A stretch of DNA of 64,000 bases from Burkholderia diffusa (GCF_001718315.1 NZ_CP013362.1:1426001-1490000), one strand, 5' to 3'; shown: positions 29,129 through 38,485, counted from the stretch's first letter. Made by a program: numbers and translations. The notes: generated by a model from the sequence alone, not told the origin.

Positions 29129-29674
29129 TTACTGGCCGAGCAGGCGCTGAAGCAGTTCCGGCGTATTGTTCGTGCCGTACTTGCGCATCAGCCGCGCCCG
29201 ATAGATGTCGACCGTGCGTGAACTGATGTCGAGCATGCGCCCGATCTGCTTGCTGGTCTTTCCGGTCGCGAGCTGCGCGGCGATCTCGCGCTCGCGCGGC
29301 GTCAGCTCGACGGCGACCCGGCGCGTCGCGCTCAGGTCCTCGAATGTCCAGACGCCGACCGCGAGCGGCGCGGTGCGGTCGAGCGCGCGGCCCGTCACGT
29401 GACACCAGAACAGCTCGCCGTCGGCTCGTTTCATGATTCTGTCATCGGCGTAGGTGCCATTCGCGATCATCACGCGCGAGATGCGCTCGCCGATGCGCTG
29501 GAATTCGTCCGGCGACGGATAGAGCACTTCGTACGACTTCCCGATCAGGTCGGCTCTCGCACAGCGGAAGATCGACGCGAGCGCGTCGTTGCAGTCCTCG
29601 ATCACGCGGTCGCGCGACATCACGAGGCCGAGCGGCGCGAGGTGAAAGGCAGTCTGGTAATCGAGAGCGGGCAT
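29129..29674 (-). CDS. PAS-domain LuxR-family regulator
   Basis: A 181-residue transcription factor. Residues about 8-105 form a PAS domain (IEDCNDALASIFRCARADLI). Residues about 118-178 form a LuxR/FixJ helix-turn-helix (ELTPREREIAAQLATGKTSK, then ISSRTVDIYRARLMRKYG). It lies divergent to scoAB and is a likely regulator of it. The start is uncertain: the ATG at 29674 gives the tidiest PAS N-terminus, while in-frame ATGs upstream (to 29905) would add basic residues without a clear domain. The PAS ligand is unknown. Confidence 0.8.
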   Translation of the reverse strand: MPALDYQTAFHLAPLGLVMSRDRVIEDCNDALASIFRCARADLIGKSYEVLYPSPDEFQRIGERISRVMIANGTYADDRIMKRADGELFWCHVTGRALDRTAPLAVGVWTFEDLSATRRVAVELTPREREIAAQLATGKTSKQIGRMLDISSRTVDIYRARLMRKYGTNNTPELLQRLLGQ

Positions 29675-29897
29675 GGCGCAGGCAAGCGGAGGCAAACGCT
29701 TATGTATTTTTGCGTATTGTGCCGCATCCGAGCCACATCGTACCCTTTCAGACATCTCGCGGCGGCTTGTCGCGATATAAAAACAGCGCGCTTCGACGCA
29801 GGTATCGCCGTGCATGCATAGAATGATGCGGTGGGCTTGCGGCCCAGAGGGCGCGTGAACCGGTTTTGCTGGTTTCCATAGAGGAAGGGACATACAG

Positions 29898-30602
29898 ATG
29901 AACAAAGTCTATCCAAGCGCGGCAGCCGCGCTGGAAGGGATCGTCCGCGACGGACAGACTTTCGCGGTGGGCGGCTTCGGCCTGTGCGGGATTCCCGAGG
30001 CGCTGATCGCGGCGCTGCGCGATTCCGCCGTCAAGGGCATCACCTGCATCAGCAACAACGCGGGTGTCGACGGCTTCGGTCTCGGCCTGCTGCTGGAAAC
30101 GCGCCAGATCAAGAAGATGATCTCGTCGTACGTCGGCGAGAACAAGGAGTTCGAGCGCCAGTACCTGGCTGGCGAACTCGAGCTCGAATTCACGCCGCAA
30201 GGCACGCTCGCCGAGAAGCTGCGCGCGGGCGGCGCCGGCATCCCCGCGTTTTTCACGAACACCGGTTACGGCACCGTGATCGCGGAAGGCAAGGAAACGC
30301 GCCAGTTCGGCGATCGCCACTATGTGCTCGAGCCGTCGCTGACGGCCGACGTCGCGCTCGTGAAAGCGTGGAAGGCCGACAAGTCCGGCAACCTGATCTA
30401 TCGCCGCACCGCGCGCAACTTCAACCCGATGTGCGCGATGGCGGGCAAGATCACCGTGGCGGAAGTCGAGGAGATCGTCGAGAACGGCGCGCTTGACCCG
30501 GACCAGATCCATACGCCAGGGATTTTCGTGCAGCGCATCGTGCTGAACGCGACGCCCGAAAAACGCATCGAACAACGCGTCGTACGCGCGAAAGGAGACT
30601 GA
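29898..30602 (+). CDS. scoA: 3-oxoacid CoA-transferase subunit A
   Basis: Alpha subunit (234 aa) of succinyl-CoA:3-ketoacid CoA transferase, which activates acetoacetate for ketone-body and short-chain acid use. The CoA-transferase I glycine signature is [17 protein letters not shown] (about residues 23-39). [20 protein letters not shown] is the typical C-terminal block. GAGGAAGGG precedes the ATG by eight bases. The gene is followed after one base by scoB, so the two are translationally coupled. Confidence 0.93.
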   Translation: MNKVYPSAAAALEGIVRDGQTFAVGGFGLCGIPEALIAALRDSAVKGITCISNNAGVDGFGLGLLLETRQIKKMISSYVGENKEFERQYLAGELELEFTPQGTLAEKLRAGGAGIPAFFTNTGYGTVIAEGKETRQFGDRHYVLEPSLTADVALVKAWKADKSGNLIYRRTARNFNPMCAMAGKITVAEVEEIVENGALDPDQIHTPGIFVQRIVLNATPEKRIEQRVVRAKGD

Positions 30603-30603
30603 C

Positions 30604-31245
30604 ATGGCCTGGAATCGTGACCAGATGGCCGCGCGCGCGGCGAAGGAACTGCAGGACGGCTTCTATGTGAACCTCGGTATCGGGCTGCCGACGCTCGTCG
30701 CGAACCATGTTCCGGCGGGCGTCGAGGTGTGGCTGCAGTCGGAAAACGGCCTGCTCGGCATCGGCCCGTCGCCGACCGAGGACGAAGTCGACGCCGACCT
30801 GATCAACGCCGGCAAGCAGACCGTCACGACGCTGCCGGGGTCGTCGATCTTCTCGTCGGCCGATTCGTTCGCGATGATCCGCGGCGGCCACATCAACCTC
30901 GCGATCCTTGGCGCGATGCAGGTCAGCAAGACCGGCGACCTCGCGAACTGGATGATCCCGGGCAAGATGATCAAGGGCATGGGCGGCGCGATGGACCTCG
31001 TCGCGGGCGTGAAGCGCGTCGTCGTGCTGATGGAGCACGTCGCGAAGGGCGACCAGCACAAGATCCTCGACGAATGCAATCTGCCGCTGACGGGCGTCGG
31101 CGTGGTCGACCTGATCATTACTGACCTCGGCGTGATCGAAGTGACGCCGAACGGCCTGAAGGTGCTCGAGCTTGCCGACGGCGTAAGCGCGGAAGAGATC
31201 CAGGCGAAGACGGGCGCGCCGCTCGACGTGAGCGCGGTCGCGTAA
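30604..31245 (+). CDS. scoB: 3-oxoacid CoA-transferase subunit B
   Basis: Beta subunit, 213 aa. It carries the catalytic glutamate in the family signature [12 protein letters not shown] (about residue 46). It has the second conserved block [20 protein letters not shown] and ends [20 protein letters not shown], as in other SCOT beta chains. It begins one base after the scoA stop. A strong intrinsic terminator lies 27 bases after the stop. Confidence 0.93.
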   Translation: MAWNRDQMAARAAKELQDGFYVNLGIGLPTLVANHVPAGVEVWLQSENGLLGIGPSPTEDEVDADLINAGKQTVTTLPGSSIFSSADSFAMIRGGHINLAILGAMQVSKTGDLANWMIPGKMIKGMGGAMDLVAGVKRVVVLMEHVAKGDQHKILDECNLPLTGVGVVDLIITDLGVIEVTPNGLKVLELADGVSAEEIQAKTGAPLDVSAVA

Positions 31246-31271
31246 CCGCCGGCCTTCCGGCACAACGCTCG

Positions 31272-31307
31272 ACGCCCCGCGTTCCGCCATGGAACGCGGG
31301 GCGTTTT
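31272..31307 (+). terminator. intrinsic terminator after scoAB
   Basis: ACGCCCCGCGTTCC, loop GCCAT, GGAACGCGGGGCGT, then TTTGTC. A perfect 14-bp stem with a short T-tract. On the other strand it could also serve the convergent SDR gene, which ends at 31324. Confidence 0.75.
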
Positions 31308-31323
31308 GTCTTGACCGCACGCG

Positions 31324-32037
31324 CTACGCGATTGCACCGCCGCCGTCGATCAGCACCGTCGAGCCGGTCGCATAAGGCGTTGTCGCCAGATACACGATCG
31401 CATTTGCGACGTCTTCCGGCTGGCCCACGCGGCGTGCCGGGAGGCGCTGTGCGGCGCCGGCGTACAGCGCGTCGCGCGCATCGGGTGCGAGCTTGTCCCA
31501 CAACGGTGTCGCGATCAGGCCGGGCGACACGGCATTCACCCGCACGGGCGCCAACTCGAGCGCAAGGCCGCGGGCGAGCGCCTCGAGCGCCGCGTTGATC
31601 GCGCCTTGCAGTACCGACGATGCGTTAGGCCGCACGCTGAGGTAGCCCGACACGAACGTCAGCGAACCGCCGGGCGCGATATCGATCGAGCGTGCGATGC
31701 GGTATGCACCCCAGAACTTGCTGTCCATTGCGGCTTGCGCGTCGGCAAGCGGCAGCGCCCGGACCGGGCCCGTTGCCGTCTTCGCGGCCGAAATCACGAC
31801 ATGGTCGAACTGGCCGGCGCGCACGCAGAATGCGTCGACGGCCGCCGTATCGGTGATGTCGAGCGCTTCGGTGCGGACGTGCGCGCCCGGCGCGGCGTCT
31901 GCATTGGCCTTGGCCGGGTCGCGCGATGCGATCGTCACGACAGCGCCGCGTTGTGCGAATGCTTTCGCGGCGGCGGCACCGATGCCCGAACTGCCGCCGA
32001 CGACGAGTACCTTCTTTCCGTGGAGTGAATCGTTCAT
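31324..32037 (-). CDS. SDR-fold protein lacking the YxxxK catalytic motif
   Basis: A 237-residue Rossmann-fold protein. The nucleotide loop VVGGSSGIGAAAAKAFAQRG and the C-terminal VNAVSPGLIATPLWDKLAPD are normal for the SDR family. At the place of the catalytic Tyr-x3-Lys the sequence reads LQGAINAALEAL, so by alignment Gln replaces Tyr and Asn replaces Lys. The conserved serine region is FVSGYLSVRP. The protein may use a different chemistry or act without oxidoreductase activity. Last gene of the three-gene operon, 34 bases after the deacetylase-like gene. Confidence 0.8.
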   Translation of the reverse strand: MNDSLHGKKVLVVGGSSGIGAAAAKAFAQRGAVVTIASRDPAKANADAAPGAHVRTEALDITDTAAVDAFCVRAGQFDHVVISAAKTATGPVRALPLADAQAAMDSKFWGAYRIARSIDIAPGGSLTFVSGYLSVRPNASSVLQGAINAALEALARGLALELAPVRVNAVSPGLIATPLWDKLAPDARDALYAGAAQRLPARRVGQPEDVANAIVYLATTPYATGSTVLIDGGGAIA

Positions 32038-32071
32038 GGTGGTCCTTGCGAGGTGAGGAGGGGCAATCCGC

Positions 32072-33082
32072 TCAGATCGTTTCGGCTTCGCGCAATGTCG
32101 ACGGGCTTTGCATGACGAAACGTGCAATGTCGTCCTTGCGCATGAAGACAACGCCCGGATGCGATCGAGCGTAGTGCAGGAATGCATCCCACGCGCGAAC
32201 CATCTGCGGCGTGCCGCTGATCCGGTCGTGCGCGCTGATCGACATCAATCGCCGCCGTTGTCCCGCTTCCGCGTACAACTGATCGAAATCGAGCTTGATC
32301 TGCTCGAGGAACATCGTCGGCGAATAGTTGCGGCCCTCGATCAGCAGGATGTCGTTGTTGCGCAACGTATACGGGACGACCGCGAAGTCGCGGCCATCGA
32401 CGGTTTCGATGAAGGGCTCGTCGCGGCTGACATCGTCGATGTGATACACGTAGCCGAGTTCCTGCAGCAGCGGCAGCGTGTGCGGTCCGCGCCGCAGCCA
32501 GTTGCAGTTGTAGCCGATCGCGCGTTGTCCCGTCGCTGCTTCGACCATGTCGCGCGCTTCGGTGAGGAAGCGGCGCTCGTCGTCGCGGCTCATCGCGAAT
32601 TGCGACCGCCAGGTCGGGCCGTGCGCGGCCGCTTCGTGGCCGCGCGACACGATCTCGCGTGCCAGTTCCGGATGCCGGCGTGCCGCCTCGCCAATCATGT
32701 GCGACGTGACTTTCACGCCATGTCGATCCCACAGATCGAGAAGACGCGGGATACCTTCCCGGTAACCATAGGCGAACCACGTGGCCGAGGCCAGGTCGAC
32801 CGGCACCGACGACGGAAATTCGACCGACGGGAACGGACTGTCCGCGCCCTTGGGCGGTTGTCCCCCGGCCTCGAACTGCATCGAGATCGAGATGACGAGG
32901 CGCGCGTCGCCCGGCCAGTATCCTCCGGTACCTGTCGATGCGAGGCCGGGTACCGGGGCAGCCGTTGCCGGCCCGGCGGCACCCGCGGCCATCGCGACGC
33001 CGGCTGCCAATCCTGCGGCCGCTTGTGCAAGGAACGTGCGACGAGCCGGAAGCGTTGCTGAACCGTGATTGCGGTGAGTCAT
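32072..33082 (-). CDS. Tat-exported polysaccharide deacetylase-like protein (PuuE-type)
   Basis: A 336-residue NodB-fold protein with a twin-arginine signal peptide: LPARRTFLAQAAAGLAAGVA, with cleavage near AAGPATAA-AP. In place of the usual DDGP motif it has ISMQFEAGGQPP. It also has ARRHPELAREIVSRGHEAAA followed by HGPTW, resembling the PuuE/allantoinase-like branch more than chitin deacetylases. C-terminal SISAHDRISGTPQMVRAWDA fits the same group. An exported hydrolase acting on an amide or acetylated substrate is inferred; the substrate is unknown. It lies 11 bases after the SnoaL-like gene. Confidence 0.75.
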   Translation of the reverse strand: MTHRNHGSATLPARRTFLAQAAAGLAAGVAMAAGAAGPATAAPVPGLASTGTGGYWPGDARLVISISMQFEAGGQPPKGADSPFPSVEFPSSVPVDLASATWFAYGYREGIPRLLDLWDRHGVKVTSHMIGEAARRHPELAREIVSRGHEAAAHGPTWRSQFAMSRDDERRFLTEARDMVEAATGQRAIGYNCNWLRRGPHTLPLLQELGYVYHIDDVSRDEPFIETVDGRDFAVVPYTLRNNDILLIEGRNYSPTMFLEQIKLDFDQLYAEAGQRRRLMSISAHDRISGTPQMVRAWDAFLHYARSHPGVVFMRKDDIARFVMQSPSTLREAETI

Positions 33083-33093
33083 CGCTTCCTCCG

Positions 33094-33651
33094 TCAGCCG
33101 ACGAGCCCGAGCTGACGCATCAGCGTCAGGTTGTCCTCGATATGCCAGTTTTCCGCTATCCGGCCGTGGTCGATCCGGTAGATGTCGGTCGCGATGAAGT
33201 CGACCGCCTGTCCACTCCCGGTCGTTCCATTGAACGTGCCGGTGAAATGTCCGCGAAAGTGCAGGTGCACGACGACACGGTCGCCCGCCACGATCATCTG
33301 CTCGATGTCGCAATGCAGATCCGGGATGGCCGCACGCATCGTTCTGGACGCCGCAAGCGGTCCCGCGACACCTTGCTCACGGCCGGCCGGCAACGTCCGG
33401 TCGAGGAAATCGGCGGCGAGCGCGGTGCGCGCGAGGGTCGCATCGCCGGTATCCCAGAACGTGCCGTAGCGACGCGCCGCGAGGATTTGCGCCCGTGCCT
33501 GCGCGGCCGGCACGTCGGCCGCGACGGTCAGGGCGTGCGGGTCGAGAAGGTCTGCGGCGCGGGACGCGGCAGGCGACAGCGCAGCGACGCAGGCCGCCGC
33601 GGCGATGACGCGGGCGATCGGGCGCGCGACAGAAGCAAAGGGGATCGACAT
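33094..33651 (-). CDS. exported SnoaL-like / NTF2-fold protein
   Basis: A 185-residue protein. The N-terminus (IARVIAAAACVAALSPAASR, then AADL) is a Sec signal peptide with a cleavage site near ASRA-ADL. Residues about 55-180 form a SnoaL-like alpha+beta cone (GDRVVVHLHFRGHFTGTFNG, then YRIDHGRIAENWHIEDN). The motif H-G-R-I-A-E-N-W is typical of ester-cyclase and polyketide-cyclase relatives, although many members are only structural homologues without known activity. First gene of the operon; the LysR gene is divergent 137 bases away. The in-frame extension to 33720 precedes the signal peptide and was rejected. Confidence 0.75.
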   Translation of the reverse strand: MSIPFASVARPIARVIAAAACVAALSPAASRAADLLDPHALTVAADVPAAQARAQILAARRYGTFWDTGDATLARTALAADFLDRTLPAGREQGVAGPLAASRTMRAAIPDLHCDIEQMIVAGDRVVVHLHFRGHFTGTFNGTTGSGQAVDFIATDIYRIDHGRIAENWHIEDNLTLMRQLGLVG

Positions 33652-33788
33652 GGTTTCGGTTGTCCTGTGGAGTGCGTCGTGGGCGACGCGGTACCGGTAT
33701 GGTAGTTTTCCGTTTTGCACGCAAATACGGGGAAATGGCGAATGGATTATTCGAAAAAAGGAAAGATCGACGCGACAGAGGTGCCGCG

Positions 33789-34694
33789 ATGCTGATCGAC
33801 GATCTCCCGGCGCTCGATACCTTCGCTAGGATCGTGTCGGCGGGCAGCCTGTCCGCGGCGGCGCGCGAGCTCGACTTGTCGTTGTCCGTCGTCAGCAAGC
33901 GGCTCGCGCATCTCGAGTCGCGGCTCGGCGTGCGTCTGCTGCATCGGACGACACGGCAGCAGACGCTGACCGACGACGGCGCGCAGTTCCATGCGCAAGT
34001 GCTGCGCATCCTGGCCGAGATCGATCGCGCTGAAACGCTGATGAGCGATCGTCGCGGCACGGTCGGTGGCGTGCTGCGCGTAACGGCGCCCGGCGAACTC
34101 GGTCGACTGCGGATCGCGCCGCTCGTCGCGGCGTTTCAACGGCGCCATCCGGAGTTGACCGTGCACCTGATGCTGACCGACACGATCGTCGATCTGCTCG
34201 CGCACGACATCGACGTCGCCGTGCGGATCGGCAGCCTCGCCGATTCGACGATGATCGCGCGCGAACTGGCACCGAATCATCGCGTGCTTTGCGCGTCGTC
34301 GGGCTATCTTGCCGTGCATGGGCAGCCGACTCATCCGGCCGAGCTTCGTGCGCATCGATGCATCGTGATGGGCGACCAGCCGCGTACGGAGTGGCGGTTC
34401 GACGGTGTGCAGGGTGCGGTGACGGTCGAAGTGACGGCCGCGCTGCTGACGAACGACGGTGGTGCGGCCCGGACGTTGGCATTGGAGGGCGCCGGCATTG
34501 CGCTGAAGTCGATCTGGGATGTCGGTGCCGATCTCGAGGCAGGCCGGCTCGTCCGCGTCTTGCCGACATTCGAGGCGCCTGCGGCACCGCTCCATGCCGT
34601 ATACCCGGGCGGCCGACATGTACCGCTGCGCGTGCGGGCATTCGTCGACTACCTGCGCGACCAACTGCGCGACACGTGGCGCCGCAGTGCATGA
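33789..34694 (+). CDS. LysR-family regulator, divergent to the deacetylase-like operon
   Basis: A 301-residue LysR-type regulator. The N-terminal winged helix is MLIDDLPALDTFARIVSAGS, then AARELDLSLSVVSKRLAHLE. The effector domain includes LLAHDIDVAVRIGSLADSTM. I chose the ATG at 33789. Upstream in-frame ATGs at 33735 and 33660 add a basic segment (EKRKDRRDRG) without homology. By position it controls the SnoaL-like / deacetylase-like / SDR operon. The inducer is unknown. Confidence 0.85.
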   Translation: MLIDDLPALDTFARIVSAGSLSAAARELDLSLSVVSKRLAHLESRLGVRLLHRTTRQQTLTDDGAQFHAQVLRILAEIDRAETLMSDRRGTVGGVLRVTAPGELGRLRIAPLVAAFQRRHPELTVHLMLTDTIVDLLAHDIDVAVRIGSLADSTMIARELAPNHRVLCASSGYLAVHGQPTHPAELRAHRCIVMGDQPRTEWRFDGVQGAVTVEVTAALLTNDGGAARTLALEGAGIALKSIWDVGADLEAGRLVRVLPTFEAPAAPLHAVYPGGRHVPLRVRAFVDYLRDQLRDTWRRSA

Positions 34695-34816
34695 GCCGCT
34701 GCGAACGATGCGCCGGGTGACCGCCGCCACGTGAAGTCCCGTCCTTGCGAAGCGGTTTACAATCGTTCGCATCAGGCGGCGCGAACGTTGCCCGCCGCAC
34801 GCCTCCGTTCGACAGG

Positions 34817-35722
34817 ATGCCAACGATGCCAACAACCTCAGCGAATCCTCCGGTTCCCCGTCAGCGACGCGTGCAGTGTGCGAGCGCCGCCGGCCTTCAC
34901 CACGTCGCCTATACCGAATGGGGCGACCCGGCCAATCCCCGTGTGCTGGTCTGCGTGCACGGGCTGACCCGTTCGGGGCGCGACTTCGATCGGCTTGCCG
35001 CCGCGTTGTCCGACACGTATCGCGTCGTCTGCCCCGACGTCGTCGGGCGCGGGCGTTCCGACTGGCTTGCCGATCCGCGGCTTTATGCGATTCCGCAATA
35101 TGTGGCCGACATGGTGACGCTGATTGCGCGGCTCGACGTCGAGTCGGTCGACTGGTTCGGCACGTCGATGGGCGGGTTGATCGGCATGGCGCTCGCGGGG
35201 TTGCCCGGTTCGCCGCTGCGCCGGATGATCGTCAACGACGTCGGCCCGCGCATCGAGCCCGATTCGCTGACGCGCATTGGCGAATACCTCGGCGTGCAGC
35301 CGCGTTTCGCGACCGAACAGGAGGGCATCGACTATCTGACGTCGCTGTCGCTGCCGTTTGGCGCGTTGACCGACGACGAATGGCGCGAAATCAATGGGCC
35401 GTTGCTGCGCGAACTGCCCGACGGCGGCTGGACGATGCGCTACGATCCGCGCATCGCCGAGCCGTTCAAGGCGACGACGCCCGAGCTTGCTGCGCTCGGC
35501 GAGGCCGCGCTGTGGCGCGCGATCGAGACCACCGATGCGTCCCTGCTCGTCGTGCGCGGCGAGCGTTCCGACCTGCTGTCGCGTGACACGGTGGCCGAGA
35601 TGGTGCGTCGCGGCCGACACGTGACGCAAGCCGAGATCTTGGGCGCGGGCCACGCGCCGGCGTTCACCAGCGCCGACCAGATTGCGCTCGCCCGCCGGTT
35701 TTTCGTCGAAGGCGGCGCATAA
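34817..35722 (+). CDS. alpha/beta-fold hydrolase
   Basis: A hydrolase of about 301 aa with the typical elbow motif GTSMGG (WFGTSMGGLIGMALAG) carrying the nucleophile serine near residue 119. The oxyanion-hole region is CVHGLTRSGRDFDRLAAALS, VVRGERSDLLSRDTV carries the acid residue, and the C-terminal catalytic histidine is in LGAGHAPAFTSADQ. The substrate is unknown. The start is one of two ATGs, 34817 or 34826; a longer frame starts at 34745. The RidA-family gene follows 81 bases later. Confidence 0.82.
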   Translation: MPTMPTTSANPPVPRQRRVQCASAAGLHHVAYTEWGDPANPRVLVCVHGLTRSGRDFDRLAAALSDTYRVVCPDVVGRGRSDWLADPRLYAIPQYVADMVTLIARLDVESVDWFGTSMGGLIGMALAGLPGSPLRRMIVNDVGPRIEPDSLTRIGEYLGVQPRFATEQEGIDYLTSLSLPFGALTDDEWREINGPLLRELPDGGWTMRYDPRIAEPFKATTPELAALGEAALWRAIETTDASLLVVRGERSDLLSRDTVAEMVRRGRHVTQAEILGAGHAPAFTSADQIALARRFFVEGGA

Positions 35723-35803
35723 ACGCGTCATAATATGCGGTTCGGCGGCACGCGGGCCGCGTCGTCGCCGATTCTTTACCCACTCACACGACCGGAACAT
35801 TCC

Positions 35804-36157
35804 ATGGCAGTCATTCGTCACCACGTCGGAGCGCGTCTCTCCGAAACCGCGATCCACAACGGTACCGTGTATCTGGCCGGCCAGATCGCCGAAGACACCA
35901 CCCAGGACATCCGCGGCCAGACGCGCGAAGTGCTCGGCCACATCGACCGCCTGCTCGCCGAGGCGAACAGCGACAAGGCGCATCTGCTGTCGGTGCAGAT
36001 CTACATTTCGGATCTTGCGAACTTCGAAGGCATGAACGCGGAGTGGGACGCATGGGTTGCGCAGGGCAATACGCCGCCGCGCGCGACCGTCGAGGCAAAG
36101 CTCGCGGATCCGGCGCTGCTCGTCGAGATCGTCGTCGTCGCTGCGCAACGGAGCTGA
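35804..36157 (+). CDS. RidA-family enamine/imine deaminase
   Basis: A 117-residue YjgF/YER057c/UK114 (RidA) family protein. Family members hydrolyse reactive enamine/imine intermediates released by PLP enzymes. It has IHNGTVYLAGQIAEDTTQDI, then a region ending PRATVEAKLADPALLVEIVV, which includes the conserved arginine that binds the substrate carboxylate (NTPPRATVE). The ATG at 35804 gives the standard length. The RelA gene starts 39 bases after the stop and could share its transcript. Confidence 0.88.
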   Translation: MAVIRHHVGARLSETAIHNGTVYLAGQIAEDTTQDIRGQTREVLGHIDRLLAEANSDKAHLLSVQIYISDLANFEGMNAEWDAWVAQGNTPPRATVEAKLADPALLVEIVVVAAQRS

Positions 36158-36196
36158 GCGAAGCATTCCGATGACCGCGATACGCCAGGCCGTGCG

Positions 36197-38431
36197 ATGA
36201 CCGAGTCCGTTTCCGCTTCTTCCGTCGCAGCACCGTCGTTCGACGACGTGCTCGCGTTCGTGCGCGAGCGCGCCGGTGACGCGCGCCTGTCGTCGGGCGA
36301 ACTGCTCGCCGATCACTCGGCGGGCACGGCGTCGATCATGCGCACGCTGAACGTCGACCCGCATGCGATGCAGGCAGCTGCGCTGTTCGTGCTCACGCCG
36401 CACCTGAGCGATCCCGAGCGGGAGCTGACCGAACGTTTTGGCGACGAGGTCGCGCGGCTCGTATCCGACGTTCGCAAGCTGCTGCGGCTCGGCACCGTCA
36501 GCCTGCGCGCCGCGCAGAACGCAATGCCTGACGCCGGGCGCGACGCCGCGCAAGAGCGGCGCACGCAGATCGAGGCACTGCGCAAGATGCTGCTCGCGTT
36601 CGCGCAGGACATCCGCGTGGTGCTGATCCGGTTGGCGTCACGGTTGCAGTCGCTGCGCTACTACGCGGCGGCGAAGATCGATCCGCCGCCCGACGTCGCG
36701 CGCGAGACGCTCGAGATCTATGCGCCGCTCGCGAACCGCCTCGGTATCTGGCAACTGAAGTGGGAACTCGAGGACCTCGCGTTCCGCTTCGAGGATCCGG
36801 TCACCTACAAGCGTATCGCGAGGCTGCTCGACGAGAAGCGCATCGAACGCGAGGCGTACGTCGCGCAGGCGATCGAGCGGCTGCAGCGCGAACTGGCGGA
36901 GGCGCACATCCCGGCCGACGTGAGCGGGCGGCCGAAGCACATCTACAGCATCTGGCGCAAGATGCGCGGCAAGGAGCTCGACTTCTCCGAGCTGTACGAC
37001 GTGCGCGCATTCCGCGTGATCGTGCCGGACATCAAGGATTGCTACGCGGTGCTCGGCATCGTGCATCACCTGTGGCAGCCGGTGCCGAAGGAATTCGATG
37101 ATTACATCTCGCGTCCGAAGCCGAACGGCTACAAGTCGCTGCATACGGTCGTGGTCGGCGACGACGGTCGCGCGTTCGAAGTGCAGATCCGCACGCAGGA
37201 AATGCACCGCTTCGCGGAGTACGGTGTCGCCGCGCACTGGCGTTACAAGGAAGCGGGCGCGCGCGGCTATGGCGGCCAGTTCTCGGCGAGCGACAAGTAC
37301 GACGAGAAGATCGCGTGGCTGCGCCAGCTGCTCGCCTGGAAGGACGACGTCGAGGACGGCACGGAAATATCGGGTGACCAGGCGTGGGCCCAATTGCGCG
37401 AGACGTCGCTCGATGATGACCACATCTACGTGCTGACGCCGCAGGCGCGCGTGATTGCGTTGCCGCAGGGCGCGACGCCGGTCGATTTCGCCTACCACCT
37501 GCATAGCGAGCTCGGCCATCGCTGCCGCGGCGCGCGAGTCGACGGTGTGATGGTGCCGCTGAACACGGCGCTTGCGAACGGCCAGACGGTCGAGATCGTC
37601 GCGGTGAAGGAGGGCGGACCGTCACGCGACTGGCTGAACCTGCAACTCGGCTACCTGAAGAGTCCGCGTGCGCGGCAGAAGGTGCGTGCGTGGTTCAACT
37701 CGATCGAGCAGGAAGAGAATATCGCGCACGGTCGCGCGCTCGTCGAAAAGACGCTGCAGCGCGAAGGCAAGACGTCGGTCAACCTCGACAACCTCGCCGC
37801 GAAGCTCGGCTTCAAGTCACCCGAGGAGTTGTTCTCGGTCGTCGGCAAGGAAGAGTTCAGCCTGCGCAACGTTGAACATGCGCTGTCCGATGCGCCGCCG
37901 CCCGAGCATGCGCCCGAGGCGCCCGCCGATTTCGAGAAGCGCAGCAGCGGGGCGAGTGTTGCGCATGGCGCGTCTGCGGGCGTGCTGGTGGTCGGCGTCG
38001 ATGCGCTGCTGACTCAGCTTGCGCGCTGCTGCCGTCCGGCTCCGCCGGACCCGATCAGCGGTTTCGTGACGCGCGGCAAGGGGATGTCGATTCACCGCAG
38101 CGACTGCCCGACCTTCCGGCGGATGGCCGAACGGTCCCCGGAGCGTGTGCTGCAGACAACCTGGTCGGCCGATGTGCTGGGCGGCCGTGGCGTGTCCGTC
38201 TATCCGGTGGACCTGATGATCGAAGCGAGCGACCGGCAAGGCTTGCTGCGCGACATCTCCGAAGTGTTCGCACGCGAGAAGATGAACGTGGTGGGCGTGA
38301 AGACGCAGAGCCGCCGGAATGCGGCATTCATGCAGTTCACGGTCGAAGTGTCGAATTCCGCACAGGTGCAGCGTGCGTGCACGCTGCTCGGCGAAGTGCC
38401 GGGCGTGGTGCGGGCGGCCCGTAAGGCGTGA
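36197..38431 (+). CDS. relA: RelA-type (p)ppGpp synthetase
   Basis: A stringent-response enzyme of 744 aa. In order: an HD-like N-terminal domain whose metal-binding His-Asp motif is missing (QAAALFVLTPHLSD), predicting no ppGpp hydrolase activity; the synthetase domain with the ATP/GTP-contacting RPKHIYSIWRKMRGKELD and PKPNGYKSLHTVVVGDDGRA (about 245-330); a TGS domain (IYVLTPQARVIALPQGATPV, about 410-470); a helical and zinc-finger region (ARCCRPAPPDPISGFVTRGK); and a C-terminal ACT domain (LMIEASDRQGLLRDISEVFA). Length and domains match the monofunctional RelA, with ribosome-dependent synthesis during amino-acid starvation. Confidence 0.9.
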   Translation: MTESVSASSVAAPSFDDVLAFVRERAGDARLSSGELLADHSAGTASIMRTLNVDPHAMQAAALFVLTPHLSDPERELTERFGDEVARLVSDVRKLLRLGTVSLRAAQNAMPDAGRDAAQERRTQIEALRKMLLAFAQDIRVVLIRLASRLQSLRYYAAAKIDPPPDVARETLEIYAPLANRLGIWQLKWELEDLAFRFEDPVTYKRIARLLDEKRIEREAYVAQAIERLQRELAEAHIPADVSGRPKHIYSIWRKMRGKELDFSELYDVRAFRVIVPDIKDCYAVLGIVHHLWQPVPKEFDDYISRPKPNGYKSLHTVVVGDDGRAFEVQIRTQEMHRFAEYGVAAHWRYKEAGARGYGGQFSASDKYDEKIAWLRQLLAWKDDVEDGTEISGDQAWAQLRETSLDDDHIYVLTPQARVIALPQGATPVDFAYHLHSELGHRCRGARVDGVMVPLNTALANGQTVEIVAVKEGGPSRDWLNLQLGYLKSPRARQKVRAWFNSIEQEENIAHGRALVEKTLQREGKTSVNLDNLAAKLGFKSPEELFSVVGKEEFSLRNVEHALSDAPPPEHAPEAPADFEKRSSGASVAHGASAGVLVVGVDALLTQLARCCRPAPPDPISGFVTRGKGMSIHRSDCPTFRRMAERSPERVLQTTWSADVLGGRGVSVYPVDLMIEASDRQGLLRDISEVFAREKMNVVGVKTQSRRNAAFMQFTVEVSNSAQVQRACTLLGEVPGVVRAARKA

Positions 38432-38485
38432 GGTCTTCGGAAACGGGGTTGGAGCACGATCCTTTGCTGCGACCGCATAAAACAC

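Noticed and set aside
36197-38431. a bifunctional SpoT rather than RelA
   Set aside because: The hydrolase HD motif is missing at the N-terminus, so a monofunctional RelA is the better call.
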